64,000 bases of DNA from contig CAJNDS010001446.1 of NCBI GenBank assembly GCA_905221605.1, positions 1,466,315 to 1,530,314 on the forward strand, given 5' to 3'. Positions 19,001 through 31,000 of this stretch are shown piece by piece. The stretch's first letter is position 1; every line of letters starts with the position of its first letter. The notes beneath the pieces are model-generated. The model made no database searches. It worked only from the letters and a program-made list of their open reading frames with translations, and was not told the DNA's origin. Origin of the DNA: Symbiodinium natans (taxonomy: Eukaryota > Sar > Dinophyceae > Suessiales > Symbiodiniaceae). Position numbers and translations under genes: made by a program.

Positions 19001-22000
19001 CTGACTTGCAGCACTTTTTAGGGCTTTTCTCTCAGAATACGGCGCCCTGTCTTACAGCCAAATGGGACCATCATAGAGAGCCCAAAAGCGACCACTCGCT
19101 GTATTGCTCTCGAAAGCATCGTTTAGGGTTCTTGCGGGGACAGGGGGGTTTAGGGTTTGGGGTTTGGGGTTTAGGGTTTAGGGTGGTTCAGGGTGTAGGG
19201 CCGCCCCCCCAACAAAAGCTCCACGAACACTCGAGACCCACTTAATCACCGAGCCGTAAAGCCCTACACGCCGAAGCCCTAAACCCATAAACGCCCTAAC
19301 TCTCCTAACCACCTAAAACCCTAAACCCCGAACATCTGAGCCCCCGAAGCCCCCGAAATCCCTGAACCTCGAAACCCTGACGCACCTCAACCACCACTCC
19401 CCTCAAGCCTAAACCGCTCAAAAAGAAGCCCGAGACCCTAAACCCCAAACCCTAAACCTTAAACCCTATACCCTAAACCCTAACACCCCTTTTGGAGAAG
19501 CCCGAATCCACAAGGCGCCCAAGGGACCAGATTCGCTCGAGATGCTGGGGAGCTTCCCGGCGGGCAGCGACGAGGCGTTCGCGAAGGTGGGCTGTCGGGG
19601 GCTTTCGGGGGTTTGCAATGGTTATGGGTTTAGGGTTTAGGGTTTAGGGTTTCGGGCTTAGGGTTTCGGGTTCAGGGTTCGAGGTTCACGGGGGTTTTGG
19701 GCTTAAGGGGCTTTAGGGGTTAGAGCGTTCCAGGGCTTGCTGGGGGTTTGTAAGGGGCTTCAAGGGGTTCGGGGCTTAAAAGGCTGGAGGGGTCATTTTG
19801 GGATTTAAGGCCTGGGTTGCCAGACGGTCAGGAGGTACCCTACACCCTAAGCCCTAAGCCCTAAGCCCTAAGCCCTAAGCCCTAAGCCCTAAGCCCTAAG
19901 CCCTAAGCCCTAAGCCCTAAGCCCTAAGCCCTAAGCCCTAAACCCTAAACCCTAAGCCCTAAGCCCTAAGCCCTAAGCCCTAAGCCCTAAGCCCTAAGCC
20001 CTAAGCCCTAAGCCCTAAGCCCTCAACCCTAAGCCCAAGCCCTAAGCCCTAAGCCCTAAGCCCTAAGCCCTAAGCCCTAAGCCCTAAGCCCTAAGCCCTA
20101 AGCCCTAAGCCCTAAGCCCTAAGCCCTAAGCCCTAAGCCCTAAAGCCTAAGCCCTAAACCCTAAACCCTAAACCCTAAACCCTAACCTCCTAAGGTTGTA
20201 CTCTTGGGTTTGGGGACCCTTTTTGGGAACATAAGGGCCAGAGTGGGAGTAAGTTAAGGAAACTTTTTAGGGGTCCTTTGGGGTCTAACTCTGATTCCGG
20301 GGATCTGTAGCGGTTTAAACAATAATACATGGTGTGTAGCATTCGCGTTCACCAAGTTGGGAGGTTTACGGCTTAAAGACCCTAAGCCCGGGTTGTAGCA
20401 CTTAGGGTTCGGGGGCTAGGGAAGGCCCCAATAAGGCTTAGTCGAGGGTAGGTAGCACTAGGGTTTCGGGTTGACTGGTTTAGGCTGAGGGCTGGGCTCA
20501 CAAGTCACGTTAGGAGGGTTACGAACCCTACTGACAAGTGCCCACGAAGCTCCACCACCCTAAACTCCGAACCCGAAACCCCAAACCCCTACATCCTAAA
20601 CCCTAAAAGCCCTTAAACCCGACACCCTAAGCCCTTTACACCTAAAGTTGGTCATGCCTAGGGCTTAGGGAGATTTAGCGTGAAGGATTGCGGCTTGAGG
20701 ATTTCGAGTCTAGGATTGGTTTTAAGGGTTGCAAGTTTGGTGTTGCTTAAAGGCAGCTGCGATCGCTTCCGGCGTGATCTTCTCGCGGGAGCTCGTGCCC
20801 GTCACCCAGACGGGGTCGGCTGCAACTACCGGGGCCGGTTCTACACTTACCTACTGGTTCTTGGCAATTTGGGGATGAGGGAGCTGTGCACCTTATATCC
20901 CCCCTACATAGCCTTTAAGGATGTACAGAGTACCCGAATTCCACACGCAGAGCCAGCAAGATTAGTGCCTCCTTTCCCTCTATGATTCCTACCAAAGGGG
21001 GGACTCAATACGGGGCACAGCCAGAATTTTCTACATCCACAAGCAGTGGTATGCTCTCGGAATGATGGTCCCTCTGTGGTTACCCTGAATATTCGGGGCC
21101 GCACAATAGTAACCCCAAAAGGGACCATAATGTAGAGAACTGACCACCAAAACCCCTCATCCCAGCGAAGTCGCAGCGAATGTAGGCCCTGCCAGCAGAA
21201 CGAAGACTCAGTCCCAAGACCTTGCGGCCCTAGGGTTTAGTGTTTAGGCAAGTAGGAATTAAGTATTTTAAGGGGCTGCGCCCATGGGCGGGCAGCGCAC
21301 GCAGAAGCCCGGGGCGAGCAATTTCTAAGCATGTTGAGGCCCCTAAACTCCCTTAAAATCTCTAAGCGTCAAGTTTCTAGGCATTTTCAGGCCCCTAAAC
21401 TCCCTTCAAATCTCTAAAAGCGTTTGAGGCTCCGAGACTCCCTTAACGTTTCTAAGCACTTTATAAGGCCCCTAAACTCCCTTTTTCCTAGCCCCGTCGC
21501 TTATGCCCGCCCTTTGGGGGGCATCATGCTCCTGATGCCCCCCCGGGGTCCCGCCCCGGGAGCCGCTGATGCTCCTGATGCGTGCCTGGGGGTCCCGAAA
21601 AAACCACGAAAAAAAAACCGTTCACCGGCGGCACGCGGGGGTCGGCGGCACTGGCGTCCGGCCTAATTCTGCTTCGCAGAAGGCCAGAGGCCAGCAAGGC
21701 TATTCCCGGGACGACCCGGGCTAAAAGGTCCGCATTTGCTCGGTCCTTTTGGGACCTCGCGCTGCCCGATTTAATGGCTACCGCCAGTGCCGCCGACCCC
21801 ACAGACCCAAGACAGTCGCATTGGGGCGGAAGGCCGGGTGGAGCGTGGGCAGGCGGGGGGGGGCGGGGGCGGGGGGGGTGGGGGTGGGTGGGGGTGGAAA
21901 GGGGTGGGGGGTGTGGGGGGTGACGGTAGAGGGGAGTTGGGGGCGGAAGGCAGGGGTGGACTGGGGGGCATAGAGATGAAGAAGCGACGAGAGCGGTGAG

Positions 22001-25000
22001 AGTGGGGGGGCGGTCGGATGGTGCACGATGGTGGGGGTAATGATGAGGGCTGGGGAGGGTTGGTGGGAGGGTTAGGGAGTGGGAGTGGGAGAGGGTGGGG
22101 GCGGCGGAAAGGGGGCCTGACTCATTTGACCAGCTCTGGTGAGAGGGTTGGGGCGGAAGGCAGGGTGGAGCGCGGCGGGTGGACAGGGGAGGTGACGGTC
22201 GAGGGTTGGTGGAGTTGGGGGCGGAAGGCAGAGGCGGTTCGGGTGGGCGTGGACCTCAAACTAAAGATTTGTCAGGGCGGAGTAGGGTGTAGGTACGAGG
22301 TGGGTGGGAGGGGCCTCGAGGGGGGGGGGGGTTGGGGGGGGGGGGTGGGGGGGGGGGGGGGGGGGATTTGTCATGGGCGAGGGAAGGGATGGGGGGGCTG
22401 GGGGGGTGGATCCAACGGTGAAAGCGGTCAGGGCGGGCAATGGACTGGAATCCTTCACACACGAGAGATGGGGTGGGGGGGGTGGGGGGGGGTGGGTGGG
22501 CGTGGGGGGGGGTGGGGGTGGGGGTGGTCTGGCATGCACTGGGCCCTTTAAACCAGGGGTCAAAGGTCCAATTCAAGGCGTCATGGGTGAGGGCGATGGG
22601 TGGCGGGGTTTGGGCATGCACTGAAGCCAAACAATGCAAAAACACTCCAATTCAAGGTGTCATGAGCAGCATGCTGTGAGAGCGGGTGAGGGCGGTGAGG
22701 GCGGTGGGGGGTCTTCACTGACGCCGCCCTGCTACCGCTGGGGTCGGCGGATATGCTTCAACGTCTTAGGGTTGTTGGGTTTAAGGTCTCTATGCGCATG
22801 TAGGGTCTAGGGAGTTAGGAGTTTAGGGCTTCAGGGTTTAGGGAATTAGGGTTTTGGGCTTGTGGGCCTACTTGTGGGCCTACAGAGTTTGCAGGGTCTA
22901 TAGAGTGCACAAGGTCTACTGGGTCCAGAGTTTTAGGAAGCATGCAGCAGGAATGCGCCCGCGAACATCGTGGATCCAGTGAACCTGGCCAACACGGCGG
23001 CCGAGATGGCAGGCGACTAGGGTCAAATTTAGGTTTAGGATGTTAGGGGTACCTCCAGGGTTGAGGGTTGAGGGTTGAGGGTTTAGGGTTTAGGGTTTAG
23101 GGTTTAGGGTTTAGGGGTTTCCGAGATGAGGGGTACCTTATAGGGGTCCTTGTTATAAAGGGTTTATAGTAAGGGGTCCCTTATTCTCGCAAACCCCCAA
23201 ATGATCTCCTGGAGAGACTCTGAAGGCTTGCTACATGCATTTGCCCTCCCGAACCCCAAAATCTACGAAGGGTTTAGGACCTACTTTGGACGAGGTGATG
23301 CGCTGAACCCCGAACCTTTAAGTGCCCTTTCGAGCCTACAGCTTCAATACCCTGGAACCCTGAACCCTAGTACCTAAAAATCCTAAACCCCTAGCCCATA
23401 AACCCTACACCCGGGTCCCCTCAGATCCTAAACCCTGAACCCTGAACCCTAAGCCCCAAACCCCAAAAGCCTTAACCCTAAACCCCCTCCCCCCACCCCC
23501 AAAGAACCCGAACTGCCCCCAAGTGCGGCTTTGCGGTATCCAGCCAGGAGAAACAGCCAGCCGCCACCATAAGGTTTCGGTTTTTTCTCCCGTCCCTGAC
23601 ACCCTAAACCCTCCACCCGAAAAGCCTTAAACCGTGGATTTAGGATTTAGGGCTTAGGGTTTTAGGGTTTAGGGTTAAGGGTTAAGGGTTTGGGGTTTAG
23701 GGTTGAGGGTTTAGGGGTTCAGGAGTCCCAAAACCTGAGCACCCAGCCCCCGAGAAGGTTGCAGACACAACTCAGGGAACCCTAAACCCTATAGCCTAAA
23801 CCCTAAACCCTAAACCCTAAACCCTAAACCCTAAACTCTAAACCCTAACCCCTAAACGAGCAGGACCGGGCCATGAGTCTGCAAACGGGCAGCTTTCTGA
23901 GTGATTGTCCTTATGGCGGGGTTTCAGTTTGAGGTTTGAACCCTGAACCCTGAACCCTGAACCCTGAACCCTGAACCCTGAACCCTGAACCCTGAACCCT
24001 GAACCCGAAACCCTAAACCCTAAACCCTAAACCCTAAACCCTAAACCCTAAACCCTAAACCCTAAACCCTAAACCCAAAAGGGTTTTTCGGCCTTGAGCC
24101 CCCAGGGCGGCTGGGTCTGAAGGCAGAGGTGCTGGATGAGAAGGACCCGCGCTGCTTAGGGTTTAGGGTTTGGGGTTTAGGGTTTAGGGTTTAGGGTTTA
24201 GGGTTTAGGGTTTAGGGTTTAGGGTTCAGGGTTCCTTGGGGTTTTGGTGTCCAGCGATTGTCTAAGGGTAGTTATATGGGGCCCCCAAATATGCTTCAAG
24301 GCTTCATAGGGTTTTGGGGTTTAGGGTTTAGGGTTTAGGGTTAGGGTTTCGGGTAGTTATAATATGGCGCCCTGAAATATGGTTCCTTACCTCCGTTCAA
24401 GGGTTCTGAAGTATGGGTTCTGGCGGTTGTAGGGCGCAATATAAGGGGTCCCCTTTTAAGGGCCCATACTAAGGGACCGTGTAGCTCCCCAGAGATTAAA
24501 GGATATGGGGGTTAGGAGTTTTGGGTTTAGGGTAATAGGGGTTTGGGAGAGGGTTGTGGAGTTTGGGGCTCAGGGCTGGTAAGGGGCTCAGGGGTTTGGG
24601 AGTTTAGGGTTTGGGGCTGTTTGGGGTTTAGGGTTTAAGGGCTGGCAGTTTACGTGTCAGGGTTGGGGTTTAGGGGTATTGACCTAGAAAACACCCCCAA
24701 CACCCCCCCCCCCCCCCCTCGAAATGCCCTTCAAGAAGCCAGGAGTGCGAGAAGCTTGGGATGGGCTCCTTCCTGGCCGTCAGCCGCGCCTCCAACTTGG
24801 GCGCACGGCTGATCCATCTCACCTACACCCCAGGTGGGGAGGAGGGCTTTAGGGCTTCTTGGGGCTTTTAGGGTTTAGGGCTGAGGGTTTAGAGTTGAGG
24901 GAGGAGGGTTAGGGGGTTTTAGGGGGTTTAGGGCTTTTGGGGCTTTTAGGGTTTAGGGCTGAGGGTTGAGGGTTTAGAGTTCAGGGTTTAGGGTTTGGGG

Positions 25001-28000
25001 CTTTTGGGGTTGAGGGTTTGTGTCGCAGTAGTCTATTTTTTGAAGGCTAGGGTCCCGCAGAGACCTAGCTAAACTTGAACACAAGAAGCACCCCAGCCTA
25101 ATCCCTAATCCCTAAGCCCGAAGTACTTCTGTCTACACACCCAAACCCTAAACCCTAAACCCTAAACCCTAAACCCTAAACCCTAAACCCTAAACCCTAA
25201 ACCCTAAACCCTAAACCCTAAACCCTAAACCCTAATAAACCCTAAACCCTAATAAACCCTAAACCCTAAACCCTATTCCCACCCAGGCCTGCTTAGGCCG
25301 TACCCACCCTTTTCAGGGTGCCTGGACCCAGCACTACACCCGACAGCGATTAACACCATCGCTTGGAGTTACTATGCAAGCCTAAAGAGTTGTGTTGAGC
25401 GTGAGCTGCACCTCCAGTGCCGGTGCAGTACCCCGCCTGGGGTACCTCAAGTATTATTCCCACTACCAAACCCAAAAACCTGCCCCTCCCTGACCCCCCC
25501 TGGGCCCCCCTGCCGCCCCCTCACACCCCCTGGGTGTGTTGGGGCGCCATCTCTGCATGACATCTACTGCCGCGGCGCGGCGAGACGCCCTAAACCCTAA
25601 ACCCTAAACCCTAAAACCTAAACCCTAAACCCTAAGGGTGCGTGTATATCCCCCCCCCCCTGCTTTTTTAGCCAATCGTGAGGATTTGCCTCTGTTAAGT
25701 TTAAATGTTAAGTTTTTTCAAACCCTAAACCTTTAACCCTAAACCACAAAACCCTATTAATGTCTAAGGGACTTGCATTCTTGAAGATAACCGTGTTCAG
25801 ATGTAAGGGATTGAGCCTGTAAGGGATTGAGCCTTCTAGCAACCAATATTGAATATTGAACTTTTTTTTCAATATTCAATATTGGGTGGGAATCCAAGAT
25901 CCAAGATCCAAGATGCCCAGGGACTTTTGGGAGGCAATCTTGGATACCGGGCCCGGGGGTGGTATCCAAGATTGCCCCCCAAGAGTCCCTGGGCATCTTG
26001 GATCTTGGATCTTGGATTCTGCCCGATATTGAATATTGAACTTTTTTTTCAATATTCAATATTGGGTGGGAATCCAAGATCCAAGATCCAAGATGCCCAG
26101 GGACTCTTGGGGGGCAATCTTGGATACCGGGCCCGGGGGTGGTATCCAAGATTGCCCCCCAAGAGTCCCTGGGCATCTTGGATCTTGGATCTTGGATTCT
26201 GCCCGGTATTGAATATTGAACTTCTTTTTCAATATTCAATATTGGTAGTCGTCCTGGATTAATTATGCCTGCGAGGTCTCTCGACTGCACTGCGGCTGTG
26301 ACCTGGAGATTGTTATGTATGGCCTGTGGTTTGTTGTGTTTTATGCATGGTAGGATAACATGAGGATGCAACTTCATGGCGTCAGCATATATAGTGTGTG
26401 ATTTTTCCAAACTCAAGCCAGTAAGACAGAATGTAGATTTCGGAAGCTCTTAGTCGAGCAATGGATGGTTTCAAGGTTACGGGCAGGGCATGCCTCAAGG
26501 GCCAGAAGGTGAGACTGACGTTATCTCCATCAGAACCCGTCAAGAAGCTTAGCAAACCTGGAGAGCCTCACATTTACGTGCACAAGGTTCCAGATGCTGA
26601 GGAAGTACTTGCAAAAGTAACCCGCGGGGACCTGCAGTGCCACGAGTCCAGGCTCCCGCTCTCTGCACACGACATACGCGTCATGATCAACAACATCCAA
26701 TTGTCATTTGGTCTTCGTCATCCATCGCCTCCGTGGTCATTGAGTGCCGACAATCGCTTGCAGGACACCCTGCTCAAAGCCAAGCGTGCTGGACGAAAGC
26801 AACAAGCTGCTATCCCCGATAAGGAGAGTCGCCCAGCCATTGGGAACGACAACGAGCATCAGGAAGACCTCCATGCCATGCCGGTCATTGTGCCCATGAA
26901 CACGAACGAGCCCGAGGTCCCCGCCATTGGGAACGACAACAAGCATCAGGACAACATCCATGCCATGCCCGTCATGATGCCCATGAACATGGACATGAGT
27001 GAGGCACAAGCGGAACTACCCACAGAAGAGGTTCACATTGATGACATCGGGCCACCCCCGGTGGTGGAGGGCACTGGAGCCAACACAAATCGCAGCGAAC
27101 CCATCGAAGTAGCGCAGGCCGCGTCCCCGTGTTCGTCCTCATCTTCGTCGTCGTCGTCATCCTCTTCTACAACCAAGAGCCAGCTTCGCAAGCAGATTAA
27201 CGTACTCCAGCAGGACCTCGCCGAAGTGTCGCAGGACTTGTACCTGGCAAACGACGCCCTTGGCCTGAACAGAGAGCCGATAGCATGACGAAGCTCATGC
27301 TCTTTGATATATGACAAGCATGACGGAGCTCATGCTCTTTGCGGTCGATGAAAAAAAGAAACATTCATGTCTGCGCCTTGTGTGTGCGAGCTGTTGCCTG
27401 ACACTGCTGAAAACGTATTCGTCTGCTTTATGTCTTGTTTCAAGCACACTGGCCTAACATTTGTGTACAAAGAAGTCCAGTTCCTGCCACTTCAGATGCC
27501 GCCCCAGCCACGCATGTTGGATGAAGCTATGACCAAGTACGGCTCAAAAGATTGGGTCCTGACCGAGCTGCCTCGTCCAACATACACCAACAACGTGGAC
27601 GGCAACCTGGAGTTGCAGGATCTCCTGACATATTCCTGCAGGACAGACTTAGCATCCAAGACGTGTGCCATGATCTTGGACGTCCACGTCGGCATGACCG
27701 AGATTGGCAACCTCGCAACCATTTCTGAAAAGATCGTCCAGCACGACTACAGCTTGCTTCCACCGCAACTACGCCCTTCCGACTCCATGCCCCGTGACGC
27801 CGCCGTGTCCTACATCATGCACAACCTCGAGGACGGCGCAATGAATGTAGTCCGTGTCTTCAAGTTTGCGAGCAAGACCTCTGTGAAATATGCGGTGGGT
27901 TTGTGTAGTGAAAAAGCGCATTTCCCTGCATGGCGGCAAGGCCCATGGGCATGGAATAAAGCAGTCCACTCCTTACTTGACCGTCTTCCAGGCCATCACG

Positions 28001-31000
28001 TAGTGTGGTGGTCTCTGAACAACAAGAAGGACAAGCCAGAGGTCAGTCGTTCTTCAACCCAGGCATGGTCTGTGGAGGATGAGGAACTCATGGCAGGGGT
28101 AGACTACATCAACAAGAACGCGCCAGAGGACGACTCGGAGAACCAGCAGTACGTTTGGATTTTGCGGAACATCCACTCGCACAGCGGGTCCCCCATCAGC
28201 AACTGGCCGGAATCTAAGGTCCTTCGCATGGCGCAAAACAAGAGCAGAGGCACTGCCGGGGCTACTTCCTTGAGCTTCTTTCCGATGACCGTGCGAAGCG
28301 TGAAGCCCTGGATGAGCACCTTCCTTCTACCACTCGTCATGCCACTCCTGACCTCCTATGGAATGATCACGCTTGGCTGGCCCGGGGTGGGGAAAACTCC
28401 ATTCCTTATCTTGTTGTGCCTCGCAATTGGTAGGTATCACATCACTCGTCTCGGTCTTGAAGGTGTTCGTCCAGCTTGGCGGCGAGCGAAAGCGATCGAC
28501 AACTTTCGCCACAAAACTGGACAGGTTCACGAAGGCCTCATACTAGACGATCCATCGGTGGAGAAACTCGATGCGGCTGACATGAAGTCAAGCTGACATC
28601 AGAGGAGGACCAAAATTGTTCGGGGCGCTACAATGACGTCAAGCTCGTCCGGAATGGAATGCGAGCGTTGTCCTCAAACAATCTCAAAGAGGAGGATGAA
28701 CCCTTGAGCGAGCGATGGCAAACATCCATCACGTGGGACGAGTTTTACAAGCTCGTGCAGAAGTTCTTTTGCTCCTACCCAGACCTCGATGTTCTCGCCA
28801 TTCTTAAAAGGACCGTCGTCCTCGTCTTCGGCAAGCGTGCGTTGTACCTCCGCCTACCCAGTGGAGAGAAAGACGCTCCCATCCACTTGATTCGGATTGA
28901 TTTGCATGGGGATCTTTTCTCAGATAGAGACAAGCCTTACTACGCCAAGTACAAGCAAGGCATCCACGAATTACCCCCGACCTTTGCTGATGATGTGGAG
29001 GTGGAACAAGAGATGCTACACAGGGGAATGGAGTCGCTTCAGGCGGCCGGCCTCCCGGAAGTTTACATCTCGGATGTCAACTCAACCATTGCGTCCAAGC
29101 TTAGCCCGTCATCGCGCCCAGTACATCTACCGTCGTCTCCATCAACCGATGAAGAAGCGCGCGTACCAGTCCCCGACCCAGAAGCGTTACCAGTTCGCTG
29201 CACGAAGCCACCAGGTCGACTTGGGCAATTCAACCTACCTTCCACGAAGCGTCGCCTGACAAGCAAGACATCTGTCGCAGTCCCCGTAGAGGAGTTCCAC
29301 GCTGCAGGCCCCGAGGTGAAGTCCATGCCGTCTTCGTCTTCCCGTCAAAAGGTTCTGCCGGACCAAGAAGAGACGCAGCTACTGGATCCAGAAGAGGAGG
29401 CCGCCTTGATCTTGCATGGCTGAACCTGAGCTAGACACCCTAGCCACAGCGGGTCTCTATGAAAATTTTGAGCCTGGGCGGTCTGTACTCACGGAGAAAA
29501 AAAAAGCACGCATATGCTGTAAGTCTTTTGAGTCCCGTTGAGTCCTTGCAGGGGTAAGTGCATGTGTACCATCGTCACTGTCCTGTAGGCTCCATGTAGC
29601 ACGTGCCCACCGTCACTGTCCTGTAGGCTCCATGCGCCCACGGTATGTAGCTGTTCACTATCGTCACTGTCCTGTAGGCTCCATGTAGCACGCGCCCACG
29701 GTATGTAGCTGTTCACTCTCGTGACTCGTCTGAAGGCTAACAATGCAAGCTTCCATGTCGCAGGACAACCAGAGTCCTGATTGTGCATCATAGATAAGTC
29801 TATCATGCCGAAGCGTGCGCGCCAGCCCGGACTTCATGAAAGCGAACTACCTTCTGGTACCTTCAAGGAGTGGCAGACGGAGATTTCCGAGAAGTGGTTT
29901 GCTTCCGACACAGCCTTCCAAAAGTTCGTGCTACATCGGCCAGTACTCGACCCACATGGAGACTGCGTCTCTCTCACCGTCCGTGCAATCGCTATCTTCA
30001 TGAGATTTGGAATTGCCTTCCAGATCAAGAAGTGCACCCGATGTGGAAAGGAAGCTTCCTTCGAAGAACGGACTTCGCGCGGGTGGACCACGTATGGCTA
30101 CACTTGCAAGCGTGTGGGCCACAAGCACATGGAGCTCAATCTCAACAAGTTCGGGTTCCTGACCAAAGTCCCTGTCAACTCATGGATGCCTTTCCTACAT
30201 TTCATGAACCTTCTTCGGCTTGGTCGCAGCTACAAAGCGATCATTCAAGAGCTGCAGGCTGGGTACGGTAACATCTGCGTGGCTACCTTGAGGCGATGGA
30301 GGGCCATTTATCAAGAGGCTCTTGGAGGAGCTCTACATGAGATGGGGGCTTTGAAAGTTGGAGGGCGAAATGAGGTCGTGGTGTTAGACGAGTGCATCGT
30401 CGGGATACATCCAGAAGACGGCTGGGCATTGGGGTCAAAAGGAATCAACAAAGCAGGCGCGGAGCAAAACCGCAAATCAGAACGAAAGGATGTCAACAAG
30501 CTCGTCCACCATGGTGCTATGAAAAGACTTCCAGCTCGAACTCTCCTACCTGGTGAGAAAGCAGTGTCCTCCTCGTCTATCCTCATCAAGAAGAAGCCCG
30601 CTTCAGTCTCCAGGGTGCAGAAGAAACCTTCGTCTGTTCTCAAGAAACCTGCCAAGGCGCATCCCGCCAAGATTGCCAAGAAACCCTCTGCTAACTTGAA
30701 GAAGAACGGCAAGTGGCTTTGGGTTGCTGTCGTGGTCGGCAAGGGGAAGGCAGTCTTCACGCACGCAAACAGGAAAAAACGAGTCACATACCGTCTTCTT
30801 CCCCGCAGCTCTCAAGCAAGCCAAGGAAAACCTCGTGGATTTCAGGAAATGAGTGCAACTGTACAGTCTAGGGTGGTAAAGGGCAGCTATCTCGTTTTTG
30901 ATGGGTGGGCTGCAACTAACAAGGCCGTGAACGCTTTGGGGTACAAATGTGCTCCCCCTGTAAACCATGAGAAATGGTTCCGGGATCGTGTGACAGGGTT

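Noticed and set aside
21424-22679. Several long open frames on both strands in the G-rich region
   Set aside because: Composition-driven (poly Gly, poly Pro), overlapping on both strands, with no motif.
25757-26416. 219-aa minus-strand and 137-aa plus-strand frames over the hairpin repeats
   Set aside because: Internal repeats of the protein mirror the 180-bp palindromes; both strands are open because of the symmetry.
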